Notes: a model not told the origin generated them from the letters alone. A stretch of DNA of 64,000 nucleotides from Elusimicrobiota bacterium (GCA_016721625.1 JADKHR010000001.1:1612001-1676000), one strand, 5' to 3'; numbered from the stretch's first letter, positions 26,833 through 37,056 are shown. Translations and numbers: made by a program.

Positions 26833-29800
26833 TCACTTGGAGGAGGTCGAGGTCAAATTCTCGACGATTTGTTTGGCCTTGACCAAATCCACCTTGCCGG
26901 TGGCCAGGGCCGGCCAGGCGTCCAGGAGGACCACCGACCGTTTGTCCGGCACCCAGAGTTTAGGCATGTCGGATTTTTCTAGTTTCTCCAAGAGCTCTTC
27001 GATTTTTTGCTGAAGGTTGTGGACCAGGACCACCAACCGTTCCCCCCGTTTCTCGTCGGGTACGGAGAGCACGAGGAACCGAGCCTCGGGCTCCCCGGAA
27101 AGCTCGGCCAGTTTTTGCTCCACCACCATGTGGGGCACCATCTCGCCGCCGATTTTAGAAAAGCGGGACAGCCGATCGGTGATCTCCACAAAACCGTCCT
27201 CGTCCACACGGGCAATGTCCCCGGTGTTGTACCAACCGTCCTTCAACACCTCGGCGGTCTTCTCCGGCTGGTTCCAATACCCGGCCATGACGTTGGGACC
27301 TTTGACCAAGAGGAGCCCCGCCTCGCCGTCCGGCAAACGCTCGCCCGTGGCGGGGTCGGTTATTTTCACCGAAACACCCGGGAGGGGGCGGCCCACCTTA
27401 CCGGGTTTGTACCCCGTCTGGTTTTCCGTGGCGTGAAGAACGTTTAAGACGCTCACGCACACCGCGGGCGACAGTTCCGTGGTGCCGTACCTTCCAAGAT
27501 CGGAACGCCCAGGGTTTCCGTGAACTCCCGGGCGAAGGGGAGGTGAAGTTTTTCAGCGCCCGTCAGCACGAAGCGGAGCGAGGCCACGTCCTCCCGCGTA
27601 AATTTCTTCATCCACATTTGGAGGAACGTGGGCGTCGCCAGGAGCACCGTGGCCCCGGTCTCTTTGATCAGTTTTTTGATGGCCACGCCCTCCAGGGGAC
27701 TGCGATGGTAGGCGGCCCGGCAACCCGTCAACAGGGGAAGCCAGAGCGTGGCCGTGTACCCAAAGGAATGGAAAAAGGGCAGGACACCTAAAATCGTGTC
27801 CTTGGCCGTCAATTGATAGGTTTCTTGGAGACCTTGAATATTGGCGTGGATATTGGCGTGGGTCAGCATGACGCCCTTGGGAACGCCCGTGCTGCCGCTG
27901 GTGAACAGGAGCGTGGCCAAGTCCGTCATCTTCGCGTCCGACCGAGGCACCACGCCCCGTTCGACGAGGCGGGCCGGTAGGAATTTGAAAGCGATGTAGG
28001 AAAAAGCCCCCAGAAGTTTTCCTGGGCGGGGGACGTCCTCCAGAAAAACCATGCGCGGGTCCTCGCCCCATTTCAGGGTTTCCAACATTTTCCGAGCGGT
28101 GATGATTTTCGTCACCCCCGCCGCCCGGCAGATCTGATCGATCACGGCCCGGCCCAACGAATAGTTGAGGTTCACCGGCACGCGCCCGTCAAAGAGGAGG
28201 GCCAGGTTCGCGATCGCTCCGGCGGCGCCGGGCGGGAGCAGGACGCCCACATGCTTATCCTCCGGCAGGACCTTCCTCAACCGTCGGGACATTAAAATGG
28301 ACGCCGTGGCCAACCGGCCGTAACTAAGCCGGGCGCCCGTGGTGTCCACCACCGCTTCCACCCGCCACTGCCGCCGCGCTTGGCGGAAGAAAAACTGGTG
28401 GAGCGGCTTGAGATTCGCGAGCCGGTGCTCAAAAGCGCGACTGCCCAACTCCAACACCGCCTGGCGGACTTCGTCGGATTTCACGGTCGAAGGGAGCGGT
28501 TTCCCGAACGAAACCGTGACGGGGTAAGGAATTTGACGGGGCATTTTCCAGATGAATTTTTCCCGCTCGAAACTGAAAATGCTTCCCCACACCCGGTCCA
28601 GATGGACGGGAATGATCGGAACGTCCAACCCCTTCACGATTCGCTCAAATCCTTTGCGGAAGCCGAGGGTTTGACCCAGACGCGTGACGGCGCCTTCGGC
28701 GAAGATGCACGTCACGTGCCCCTCCTCCAGCCGCCGACGCGCGGCCAAGAGAGATCCCAAGATCCGTTTCGGGCTGTCCGTGGGGGAGATCGGAATAACG
28801 TCCATGAACTTGACGAAGGGGTGGATGAAGGGAAGCTCGAACATCTGCCGGAACATCATGAACCGGATCCACCGCGACGTCGCGCCCCCCACCAGAAAAG
28901 GGTCGGCATAGGACACGTGGTTCGGCACGAGCAAAGCCGGGCCCGTGGCGGGGATGTTCTCCTGGCCCACCACCCGAATCCGATAGATCACGTTCGTCAA
29001 AAGGAAAAGGCCCAGCCGGACCATGGCCTGGGGCAGGTACCACACGATTCCCACCGTGGCCGCGAACGATAGAACGCCCAACACCAAGAAGACCTGGGCA
29101 GGATCCGCCTTAAACACCCCGCTCATGAGCCAAAGGAACCCGCTCGACAGCAAGATCGCGATGAATGAAAGGAGGTTCCCCGTGGCCAGGATTCGGCCCC
29201 GGTCCGTCTTTGGGCTTCGGATCTGGATCAACGTGCTGAGCGGGATGATGAAAATTCCCGCGCTCACTCCGAGAAACGCCACGTCGGCCATGGCGCGAAA
29301 GAGCGATGTGTGGGCGAAATAGAGATCCAACGTAAACAGGCTGACCCCCACCGCGCCCAGAGGGACCAGGCCCAACTCGACCTTTTGTCGGGAAAGCCTG
29401 CCCGCCAGAAGGCTCCCCAGCGCGATGCCGATCACGAGCGAGATGAGGAGAACCCCCGACACCTTGTCCGACAACCCCATGATCTGTTTGACGTACACCA
29501 GCATGTTCAAATGAAGTACGCCGCCGATGAACCAAAACCAGCCCGACGCCAAGAGGCTGAGCCGAAGGGCCCGGTCTCCCCGGATCAGGCGCCAGTTGTC
29601 CCGCAAGTCGGGGAAGGGGTTCCACTTCAGGATCTGCCCGGGGTTCGCCGGGGGAACCCGCTCGATGGCGAAGGCGGCCGCGAGACTGACCACGGCCACC
29701 GTCGCCGTCAGCAGGGCGACAACCCCGATGTGGTGGGTGAGAAAGGTTCCCGCGATCGTGCCCGTCAAGATCGCGACGAAACTTGCCACGTTCAATAGCG

Positions 29801-30215
29801 CGTTGGCGGTGGGAAGAGCGGCCTCGTCTTTCAGTTCCGGCAAGAGCCCGTACTTCGCCGGGCTAAAAAACGCGCTCTGGGCGCCCAAAAGAAAAAGGCC
29901 GCACAGCAGAACGGGCACGCTTTTCATGAGGAGCCCCGCCACCAAGAGCGCCACCACGGCCAGGTCCACTCCCTTGGCCGCGACGACCACCCGGGCTTTG
30001 CTCCAGCGGTCCGCCAACCGGCCCGCCCCGAGAGAAAACATCAGAAAGGGCGCCGCGAACACCGCCCCCGAAACCGCCACCAGGCTCCGAGCGGCCTCGG
30101 TCGACATCCAATGGGTGATGAGAAGAGCGATGACGATTTGAAAAACGTTGTCGTTAAAAGCGCCCAAGAACTGGGTCGTCATGAGCGCCCAAAAAGAGCG
30201 GTCGTTTTTTTTCAT
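26833..30215 (-). CDS. aas: LplT-PlsC-Aas fusion: lysophospholipid transporter, acyltransferase and acyl-ACP synthetase (frameshifted)
   Basis: From ATG 30215 (overlapping the PAP2 stop, ATGA). The first 400 residues are an MFS transporter with about 12 helices, like LplT (FLGAFNDNVFQ, FFSPAKYGLLPEL). Then a PlsC acyltransferase with HX4D motif NHVSYADPFL and IFAEGAVTRLG. Then an AMP-binding ligase with LLFTSGSTGVPKGVMLTHAN. After 'GVPILEG' the frame breaks; restoring one base near 27490 gives YGTTELSPAV and continues in ORF 26833-27462 (YNTGDIARVDEDGFVEITDR..SKIGGEMVPH). It would import and re-acylate lysophospholipids at the inner membrane. The symbol refers to the Aas-like part. Confidence 0.88.
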
Positions 30216-30886
30216 ACGTGTCCCCCTTGAAAAGGCGAAGCCCGGCGACCGGGAAGTTTTCGGTCCAAAACGGCGGCGGCCCCATGGATCCAGCTCGCCA
30301 CCCACAGGGCGGCCAGCGCGCCCGTGAAAACGTCGATGAAATAATGGGCCCGGAGCACGAGAACCACCGCGACCTCCGCCAAGGCCGCTCCCGCCGAGAG
30401 CCATGTCAGGACGGGTTTTTTGAGACGGCGAATTTCCGTGAACCCGTAAACCGCCAGGGCGGTATGGCCCGAAAAAAATAAATCGTTGGACACGCCGTAG
30501 GTAACGAACAGCGAGGGAAACCCCGGGTTCCGCCAAAGCATCCCCTCCGGCGCAGGCAAAGCCACCACAAACTGACACATTTGCCGAAGGAAAAAAAGCG
30601 CCACGAGCCCCAACACGGGCCGGAATGAGGCGCCAAAGAGCCCCCCCAACAACAGGAACAGCCCCACGGCGTCAATGTAAAGAGAACTTCCCATCAAAAC
30701 AGCATCCGCCAGTCCCGGCCGGTTCCAGAGGGCCGCGTTCCACGTCTGGGTCCAGAGATGAATGCTATCGGTGAGTGTGCTCGCCGTGGACCCCCTGGCT
30801 CCAATCAACGACTGGGTCCAAAACCAAAGACCCAAGGCGCACGCCACGACAAGGCCGCGAGCCAAAAACCCCTTGGCCCGGGTCAA
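30212..30886 (-). CDS. PAP2-superfamily membrane phosphatase
   Basis: About 224 residues from TTG 30886 overlapping the upstream stop (TTGA); the longer frame reads antisense-like sequence. Six hydrophobic helices. PAP2 C-terminal motifs: SNDLFFSGHTALAVYGF and LRAHYFIDVFTGALAAL, carrying the two catalytic histidines and the Asp. The arrangement resembles the PAP2_C / sphingomyelin-synthase-like group. Likely a lipid phosphate phosphatase or phospholipid head-group enzyme. It is between the Lnb-like gene and the aas fusion, with overlapping codons on both sides. Confidence 0.83.
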   Translation of the reverse strand: MTRAKGFLARGLVVACALGLWFWTQSLIGARGSTASTLTDSIHLWTQTWNAALWNRPGLADAVLMGSSLYIDAVGLFLLLGGLFGASFRPVLGLVALFFLRQMCQFVVALPAPEGMLWRNPGFPSLFVTYGVSNDLFFSGHTALAVYGFTEIRRLKKPVLTWLSAGAALAEVAVVLVLRAHYFIDVFTGALAALWVASWIHGAAAVLDRKLPGRRASPFQGGHV

Positions 30887-31710
30887 GGGCGAGCCCCCAA
30901 CCCCTGGCGGATCTTCTGGGAGAACAGGGGGTCCAGCGGATCCACCGTCTCGGGATGGATTCGAAATTGCTCCCGAACCTCGGCCAGAGGGCCGGGAAGG
31001 TTTAAGAGGCCCCGGGACACCGCTTCCTGGTCCAAGAAACCCGGGAGAATAAATCGCCAGCTTCGGCGGAAGGGGGCGCCTCCCAACGTGTTCACGTGGC
31101 GGCGAATGTTTTGGGCGCAATTGTTCCAAAGCGTGTTGTAAAACTCCGGGCGCGCCTCCAGGCTCTCGGCGCGGATCAACATCATCTGAAAGAGCCGTTG
31201 AATGGAAACGGGGGTGGCCCGCACGGGGTAAAGATAAACGGCGGCCCCACGCCCCTCGGTGCGGAGCGTGATGGCGTCCCGTTCGGTGGAAACGATGTAA
31301 CCCAAGCGATAACGCCGTTGGAGCCCCCGCCAAACAGAATAGGGCTCTCCCGTTCGCCGCCGCGCCTCGGCTGAAACGGTTAAAAACGTGCCGTCCGCGA
31401 ACCCAAAACTGAGCATCAGGTGCGCGGGCCCCCGGTTCTTGGCGGAGAGAGGAGAGACCAGTAGCCACAGGGATTCAAGGGTACGCGGATCGACGGTGAT
31501 ATCGATAAATTGCTCGTGCAGCCCTCTCCGAGTCCAAACGAAATCCCGGAGGTTTTCGAGCGAAACCGATCCGTCCTTTAAGCGGACGCCGACGGGCGTG
31601 GCGAACTCCGGGGCCCAAGGAGCCTTCGGTCCTGACTGGAGGAGGACCAGCCCAAGGGCCATGGCGGCCACGAAAAAAATCGAGAGGACCCTGGTTCGTC
31701 GACCCCTCAT
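30883..31710 (-). CDS. DUF4105 / Lnb-N-type periplasmic protein
   Basis: About 275 residues from ATG 31710 (ATGA overlap). One N-terminal helix or signal (VLSIFFVAAMALGLVLLQ). The body fits DUF4105: AHLMLSFGFADGTFLTVSAEARR, YRLGYIVSTERDAITLRT, VYLYPVRATPVSIQRLFQMML and FYNTLWNNCAQNIRRHVN with the conserved N-N-C. As I recall, DUF4105 is the N-terminal periplasmic domain of the lipoprotein N-acyltransferase Lnb of Bacteroides. This protein lacks the membrane C-terminal part, but a PAP2-like membrane protein follows directly. A role in acyl transfer is inference. Confidence 0.75.
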   Translation of the reverse strand: MRGRRTRVLSIFFVAAMALGLVLLQSGPKAPWAPEFATPVGVRLKDGSVSLENLRDFVWTRRGLHEQFIDITVDPRTLESLWLLVSPLSAKNRGPAHLMLSFGFADGTFLTVSAEARRRTGEPYSVWRGLQRRYRLGYIVSTERDAITLRTEGRGAAVYLYPVRATPVSIQRLFQMMLIRAESLEARPEFYNTLWNNCAQNIRRHVNTLGGAPFRRSWRFILPGFLDQEAVSRGLLNLPGPLAEVREQFRIHPETVDPLDPLFSQKIRQGLGARP

Positions 31711-32675
31711 TTCCAGGGCCACCCCGCTTTCGGCGGCAGACCCAAGGCGACCAGCACCTCCCATTGACGGTCAAAGGGGTTGGTCGTCCAAAAGGATTTC
31801 AAGAACGCCGTTGGTTTTCCCGCCAACAGGGGCGGGAAGGCAAAAACGGGCAGGGGGTAATCCGTGCCGAATAACATTCGCTCCACCAGCTCCGGATGCC
31901 GTCGGAGGCGGAGAAGCATGCCCACACGGTTGGGAAGCGTCAGGGCCGAGGCGTCCCAATAGAAGCGGGGATACCGTTTGACCAAATCCAGGAGGGTGTC
32001 CCAATATTTCTCGTGGAGGAAAAGACCGTAACTGGCCCCATGGGCGGCGATGACGGTCACCCCTTCGTCCAAGGCTGTGCGCAGTCGGGCGGGGTCGCCC
32101 ACGGATTGGTCTTTGCCCCACAGACTGAACTCGTACCCCACATGGGAGAGAAAGGGAAGGCGCCGCGCCGCCAGCGCGCGGTAGTAGGGAAGGAAGGATT
32201 TCGAAGAGGGATCGAACCGCTGGGTGTTGGGCAGGACTTTGACGAGGAACGCTCCCTTCTCCGCGCACCGATGAATTTCTTCCACCGCATCGCCCCGGCG
32301 CGGGTTAATGGACACCCCGGCCAACAACCGGTCCCCATGGGCGGCCACGGTGGACAAAACATAATCGTTGGAAACCAGGAAATCCGTTTCCTTGTCGTCA
32401 AAACGGCCCGCGTCGTCATACACCCCGTCCATCCCCAGCGCCACGGCTTTCCCGACCCGGCGCGACGCCGAGAGACGTTTCATCAACCGTTCCACATACA
32501 ACCGATTGGCCCGGGCCGGGTCCGAGAGCGGGAGCCCGTGGCGCCAAGCAATAAACCGGATCAGGGCCCCTTTTTGCATCGCCGGGGAAATGTAACACCC
32601 GTTGTTTCCGTCGGGGACCCCCGCCAAATGCACGTGGAAATCGATCAGATCGCTCTTTGTGTCTGATGGCTCCAT
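31707..32675 (-). CDS. Amidohydrolase-type metal-dependent hydrolase
   Basis: 322 residues. TIM-barrel amidohydrolase pattern: DLIDFHVHLAG at the N-terminus (HxH metal ligands), a Lys in LVKVLPNTQRFDP, LPFLSHVGYEF, VIAAHGASYGL and LFGTDYPLPVF with the catalytic Asp near the end. It resembles the amidohydrolase-2/TatD-like 'predicted metal-dependent hydrolase' group; the substrate is unknown. It is the first gene of the run to DUF4105, PAP2 and aas, and overlaps the next gene by ATGA. Whether it is metabolically linked to lipids cannot be told. Confidence 0.8.
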   Translation of the reverse strand: MEPSDTKSDLIDFHVHLAGVPDGNNGCYISPAMQKGALIRFIAWRHGLPLSDPARANRLYVERLMKRLSASRRVGKAVALGMDGVYDDAGRFDDKETDFLVSNDYVLSTVAAHGDRLLAGVSINPRRGDAVEEIHRCAEKGAFLVKVLPNTQRFDPSSKSFLPYYRALAARRLPFLSHVGYEFSLWGKDQSVGDPARLRTALDEGVTVIAAHGASYGLFLHEKYWDTLLDLVKRYPRFYWDASALTLPNRVGMLLRLRRHPELVERMLFGTDYPLPVFAFPPLLAGKPTAFLKSFWTTNPFDRQWEVLVALGLPPKAGWPWK

Positions 32676-32697
32676 GCGGGCCTACTCCTTTTAGTCC

Positions 32698-32726
32698 TTG
32701 AAAAAAGTCCCCTTCTGATTTACGCT
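32698..32726 (+). promoter_or_regulatory. Candidate sigma70-type promoter for the zf-TFIIB gene
   Basis: TTGAAA (32698-32703), 17-bp spacer, TACGCT (32721-32726), 35 bp before the ATG at 32761. The -10 is weak. Confidence 0.35.
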
Positions 32727-32760
32727 ATCCCTATCGGACCCCGTGTCCCAGGAGGCTTCC

Positions 32761-33288
32761 ATGATCTGCCCCAATTGCGGTGACAAACTGATCGAGAAAA
32801 AAATCAAAGACGTGGCGGTGGACGTCTGCCAAAAGGGGTGCGGCGGCCTTTGGCTGGACAACTTTGAATTGTCCAAACTGGACGAAGCCTCCGAATCCGC
32901 CGGCGCGGAACTGACCAAGAGCCTGCCCGCCAAAGGAAAGGGCAGTCATCCCGACGCTAAAAGACCCTGCCCTCGTTGCGCCGGCATTTTCATGCGCCGC
33001 CATTTCTACAGCATCAAACGCCGGGTGGAGATCGACGAGTGTCCCCAATGCGCCGGCCTGTGGCTGGACGCCGGCGAGCTCGCCGCCATCCGGGATGAGT
33101 ATAAGACCGAAAAGGGCCGCCTGCAAGCCTCCGAGAACTTTTTCGGCAAAACATTCGAGGCCGACCTGGCCGCGGCCGCCGCCGAGTCGGAGCACGCCGT
33201 CGAAACCAAAGAGAAGTTCGCCCGAGCCTTGAAATACATCCTCCCCAGCTACTGGATCCCCGGCAAACAAAAAGGCGGCGCGTTTTAA
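32761..33288 (+). CDS. zf-TFIIB zinc-finger protein
   Basis: 175 residues from ATG 32761, chosen because AGGAGG lies 6 bases upstream; an ATG 18 bases earlier lacks this. Two TFIIB-type zinc fingers: CPNCGDKLIEKK..VDVCQKGCGGLWLDNFEL and CPRCAGIFMRR..IDECPQCAGLWLDAGEL. The acidic/Ala-rich tail (EADLAAAAAESEH) may be helical. A second protein of the same family is at 45628-46050. Such proteins are common and uncharacterised; a metal or nucleic-acid binding role is only suggested by the fingers. Confidence 0.85.
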   Translation: MICPNCGDKLIEKKIKDVAVDVCQKGCGGLWLDNFELSKLDEASESAGAELTKSLPAKGKGSHPDAKRPCPRCAGIFMRRHFYSIKRRVEIDECPQCAGLWLDAGELAAIRDEYKTEKGRLQASENFFGKTFEADLAAAAAESEHAVETKEKFARALKYILPSYWIPGKQKGGAF

Positions 33289-33375
33289 GTTGTTCTAGAG
33301 GGGAGAAGAAGTGGGCGGGAAAGAGAAGGAAGAAACTATTTTTGTACGGTAGGAAAGGGCGGCGACGAAATCGCA

Positions 33376-33488
33376 GACCTCCCCTTAATCCCCTCCTTTG
33401 GAAGGAGGGGAAACAACGCTTCGACACGAAGGGAATTGTTCCCTCCCCTTGCCAAGGGGAGGGTGAGGGAGGGGTGGGGGTGTCCTTG
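33376..33488 (+). repeat. Double-hairpin dispersed repeat (CCTCCCCTT family), copy 2
   Basis: Hairpins CCCCTCCTTTGGAAGGAGGGG (about 33391-33410) and CTCCCCTTGCCAAGGGGAG (about 33444-33462) flank a variable centre. The unit is inverted relative to 25160-25275. It lies in the convergent gap between the zf-TFIIB and VWA genes and could double as a bidirectional terminator. Confidence 0.6.
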
Positions 33489-33502
33489 GAATTAGAAGGG
33501 AC

Positions 33503-34594
33503 TTAGTAGGCGATCCCTTTTTTTGCGGCTTGGGTTTTGAGGGCTTTTAATAGTTCCTGGTCGAAACCGGTTTTTGGGCCTTTGGCGTTATCGGCGAGGA
33601 ATCGGGCGCGCTGGGCGGTTAAACCGGCCAGGGATTTCTCCACCGTTTTCCGTTCCGCTTCCAACGCGGCCACTTTGGCCTTCCGCTCCGCCGGCGTGAG
33701 ATTCGTCAACTCGCGGGGCAGGTCTTTTTCTGAAATCGCTTCCAAAGAAACGTCTCCCGCTTTGATCGACTTTAAGAGATCGCCGTCCGCGTATCCTTCC
33801 CGCATTTTAAAGGTGGCGCGGTCGGCCGCGGCCGAGAAAGCGCTCAGGGCGACCACGCCGCTCGCCAAGGCGCGGGAAGCGTTCACCTTTTCCGCTCCGG
33901 CGCCGTACCCCAGGACTGTTTCGCCCAGACGGCCGCTCAACGTGGCGATCTCCTCATCATAGGGCGTGGCCGCCACGGCCACCCCGCCGTCTTGGGCGAT
34001 GGCCAGGTAGGTGCCTTCCGCGCGGCGAGCGATGTCCCGCCATTCTTCCGACGTGGCCGCGTCCGCGCCGCACTGAATGGTGTTGATCACGATTCCGTCC
34101 CGCACGGCTTTTTCCAGTATCTTCTCGATGGGCGGGGTGTCTCCATACTCCCTATGGGCCGGAGCATCGCCCACAAGATAGATGACTTTGAACGCCCGGG
34201 GGTCTTGGCTCCACGTCAAAGCGTCCACCGCGTCCTGGACCGCCTTCCACACATGCTCGGGCGAATCGCCTCCGCCGTCGGCCTTGAACCCAATGAGATC
34301 CGAATACGTGTCGTCCAGGTTATCGGAGAAGTTCGTGGTCCGGGTCACGTAGGCGTCGCCGCGGTCCCGATACCCCACCAGGGCCATGCGGATTTCCGGG
34401 GACGGTTTGCCTTTGGCGATCTCATTGGCGATGGACCAGATTTTGGCCTTGGCGGCCTCGATCAACCCCGACATGCTTCCCGTCGTGTCCAAGACGAAAG
34501 CCACCTGGACCACCGGGCGCGGGCCCGCCGCCCACACCGGCACGCCCGCCCCCCACACCGCCGCCGCCAGAAAGAATCGAATGAGTGTTTTCAT
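33503..34594 (-). CDS. Secreted von Willebrand factor A protein
   Basis: 363 residues with a signal peptide (MKTLIRFFLAAAVWGAGVPVWAAG). The VWA domain starts VVQVAFVLDTTGSMSGLIEAAK with MIDAS DxTxS, followed by MALVGYRDRGD, TNFSDNLDDTYSDLIGFKADGGGDSPE and VIYLVGDAPAHREYGDTP. The C-terminal third is charged helical sequence (ERKAKVAALEAERKTVEKSLAGL), likely a coiled coil. It is 11 bp downstream of the VIT-VWA gene, so the two are probably co-expressed periplasmic or surface proteins. Function is unknown. Confidence 0.85.
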   Translation of the reverse strand: MKTLIRFFLAAAVWGAGVPVWAAGPRPVVQVAFVLDTTGSMSGLIEAAKAKIWSIANEIAKGKPSPEIRMALVGYRDRGDAYVTRTTNFSDNLDDTYSDLIGFKADGGGDSPEHVWKAVQDAVDALTWSQDPRAFKVIYLVGDAPAHREYGDTPPIEKILEKAVRDGIVINTIQCGADAATSEEWRDIARRAEGTYLAIAQDGGVAVAATPYDEEIATLSGRLGETVLGYGAGAEKVNASRALASGVVALSAFSAAADRATFKMREGYADGDLLKSIKAGDVSLEAISEKDLPRELTNLTPAERKAKVAALEAERKTVEKSLAGLTAQRARFLADNAKGPKTGFDQELLKALKTQAAKKGIAY

Positions 34595-34605
34595 GGCTTT
34601 CTCCT

Positions 34606-36882
34606 TTAGGGATGAACCTTATAGACGACGCCGTTCCATTTAACGATAACGTTTTTCCCCAGCGCGAAGAATTTCGCCAGGCGCGGCTGGGAACGGAGCC
34701 GTTTGAAGTAGTCCTCCCCCAGGGAAACAACCTCCGTCACCGCGCCGCGCGGGTCGGCCTCATATTCCCCGTCCGTCCAGGTGTCGGCCCGTTTGTAGAA
34801 GATTTTTCCCTCCACCTCACGGGTGTCCGCCACCGAGACGCCCTTGGCTTTCATCCGGTCTTTGGTTTCCTGGAACGAAGAACCGATCCCCATGGTGATG
34901 GACGCCCCTGAGGCGCTGGGGGCCATGACTTTCTCCGCTCGGCTCAGCGCCATGCTTTCCATTTGAGCGCTCCGATCCCTCATGGGATCCCCGCCCCGCC
35001 CGCCTTCTCGAGCGTCATAAGCCATGCGCCTCATTTCCGGAACCGCTGTTCGAACCGCGTTCGCCATGGTCTCTCCGTCTTCCGTGATCAGATAGGAGGT
35101 GTAGGGGGTCACAATCCCGTAGCGTTTGGCAATCCGGACGATTCCCTCAATAACCTCCGGGTCGGCCCGTCCGCCCAGGCGGATGGCGTCCAGTTCGACC
35201 GACACTTTGCGGTGGGCCCAGAGCCGGTCGATAAAACTGTTTTCCGAGGATCGGTCCGGTAGGGACACGTTGAACGTAAATTTCTCTTTCTTTTCTCCAC
35301 GCCGTCCGGTGACGGTGAGGGCTGTTTTTTCTCCCTTGGCGTAACGGCCTAGGATCACCAGATCTTCCCCGTAGAACAGATCGTTGACCCGGCGGGGGTA
35401 AACCTCGTTCACCTCGGCGCCGTCCCAATCCAAGGCGACGTCCGTGAGCGCGGGTTTGGCGACTTTGGTGTAGAGGGTGGAAACCTTGTTCTCGATGGTC
35501 TCGCCGGGAAGAACATAGTCCCGGGCGCCGTGGTTCTCCTGGGCCATGCGGTCCAAGAGAAGCGTGTTAACGTCGTCCCCGACGCCGAAGACAAACAGGC
35601 GCGTTTGTCTTTCGGCGGACCGCTCCTTCACTTTTTCCAAAAGGCGGTCGAAGTGGGTTTCGCCGATGGTGGGAAGGCCGTCGGTGATAAAGAATACCAT
35701 CGGAACCCGATCCGACCGGTTTTTCAATAGCCGGAGCGCCTCGCCTACCCCTTCGTCGATGTTGGTGCCTCCCGCCGCTTCGATGCGGTCCACAAACCGC
35801 AAGGCTCTTTCTTTCCCCTCGCCCGCCGCCACCAATCTTTCATCGAATACGTCCGCCGAGGTGGCGAAGGTGACAATCCCGAACCGGTCGTCCGAGCCCA
35901 GACTTTTTAAACAGAACCGCAGGGCCTCTTTGGCCTGGTCCATTTTTCCGTTTTGGTTCATGCTCCCGGACCGGTCCAGAACGAACACGATGTCCTTGGC
36001 CACCGCGGCCGCCCCTTCCGCCGGCCGAGGGGAAAGAGAGAGAAGGAAAAACCCATCCTCCCCCGCTTCGCGGTGGGCCAGAAGGCCGGCGGACAACGGG
36101 TCTTCCTGGGTCCCATAAAATAGTTGGAACGGTTGGCCAGAGGCGTCGCCGCGATACGTCAAACGGGCGCGTTTTTCCCCTTTCCGGGTGATTTCCACCC
36201 CGCTTACGGGCGAATAGAGGTGGCGGATCGAGGTGGTCGATTCAATGTCCAATGTCACCTTGGCGGGAGCCATCTTGGCGTTACCGGTGGCCTGGGTGAA
36301 GGGCAAGGTGAGTTCGTGCAGGTCCCCCGCCTTGTTCAGTAGCTGGCTATACGTGACCGTCACGTCAATTTGCCCCCGGGGTTCGATGGGGAACACCCGG
36401 GCTCGAAGCATGCGCTGGCCCACCAGTTCCAACAGCCCCGGATCCCGCATCTGGCGCACGATGTTTTCGTAAATGGTCTGGGCCTGGTTGGCTTCCAACA
36501 GCTCGCCCTTCATTTCTTTCCCGCCGGAATTCATCACGAAACCCGTCATCACCACATCCGCGGGCAGGGGAACCATCAAAACCCCTTCCATCCGCATATT
36601 GGACGGATTGTGAAAGGTGAAATCGGCCGTGATTTGCGCCGTGTTATTAATGATTTTTCCGGACAGCCGCATATCCTTGAGCGTGAGCGGGGTGACTCCC
36701 GCAGAAACCGCCGGGGCGGGCTGGAACCAAGCCATCGGCCGACGCTCCACCGGCTGACCCGGCAAAAAGCGCCGACCCGCTTCTTTTTCATTTTCCGGCC
36801 AAGCAAAAAGGTTCACCGCCCAAACCCGGTTCCCCATCGCTATCGAAAAAGCCCCCAACAAAACCAATACGAATCGTTTCAT
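34606..36882 (-). CDS. VIT- and VWA-domain secreted protein
   Basis: 758 residues. Signal peptide MKRFVLVLLGAFSIAMGNRVWA. VIT domain at about 60-210 (LKDMRLSGKIINNTAQITADFTFHNPS, GVLMVPLPADVVMTGF, QTIYENIVRQMRDPGLLE). VWA domain at about 295-460 with intact MIDAS DRSGSMNQNGKM and VFFITDGLPTIGE. The C-terminal part resembles the inter-alpha-trypsin-inhibitor-like proteins (RLWAHRKVSVELDAIRLGG, YGIVTPYTSYLITED). It probably binds other proteins or matrix through the metal site. No sortase motif or lipobox was seen. It pairs with the downstream VWA gene. Confidence 0.87.
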   Translation of the reverse strand: MKRFVLVLLGAFSIAMGNRVWAVNLFAWPENEKEAGRRFLPGQPVERRPMAWFQPAPAVSAGVTPLTLKDMRLSGKIINNTAQITADFTFHNPSNMRMEGVLMVPLPADVVMTGFVMNSGGKEMKGELLEANQAQTIYENIVRQMRDPGLLELVGQRMLRARVFPIEPRGQIDVTVTYSQLLNKAGDLHELTLPFTQATGNAKMAPAKVTLDIESTTSIRHLYSPVSGVEITRKGEKRARLTYRGDASGQPFQLFYGTQEDPLSAGLLAHREAGEDGFFLLSLSPRPAEGAAAVAKDIVFVLDRSGSMNQNGKMDQAKEALRFCLKSLGSDDRFGIVTFATSADVFDERLVAAGEGKERALRFVDRIEAAGGTNIDEGVGEALRLLKNRSDRVPMVFFITDGLPTIGETHFDRLLEKVKERSAERQTRLFVFGVGDDVNTLLLDRMAQENHGARDYVLPGETIENKVSTLYTKVAKPALTDVALDWDGAEVNEVYPRRVNDLFYGEDLVILGRYAKGEKTALTVTGRRGEKKEKFTFNVSLPDRSSENSFIDRLWAHRKVSVELDAIRLGGRADPEVIEGIVRIAKRYGIVTPYTSYLITEDGETMANAVRTAVPEMRRMAYDAREGGRGGDPMRDRSAQMESMALSRAEKVMAPSASGASITMGIGSSFQETKDRMKAKGVSVADTREVEGKIFYKRADTWTDGEYEADPRGAVTEVVSLGEDYFKRLRSQPRLAKFFALGKNVIVKWNGVVYKVHP

Positions 36883-36934
36883 AGACCCCCCTTATGTTCC
36901 AACGCCGGTTCGACACCAACCCTGGAAGAATGTT

Positions 36935-37056
36935 CCCCTTGACATCGCGGGGGGGGTAAGCTTAAGAGGGGAGACGCCAGGAGACCATGGGGGGAGCCAT
37001 GACCCGCTTCAGACAGATCAAAGGGTTTACGTTGATCGAGCTGATGCTCGTGGTGG
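36935..37056 (+). repeat. Duplicated pilin promoter/leader block, copy 1
   Basis: From CCCCTTGACATCGCG through the ribosome site to the conserved pilin N-terminus, this is almost identical to 38642-38764. TTGACA (36939-36944) is a good -35; no clear -10 follows. The G run is 8 here and 9 in the other copy. Confidence 0.7.
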
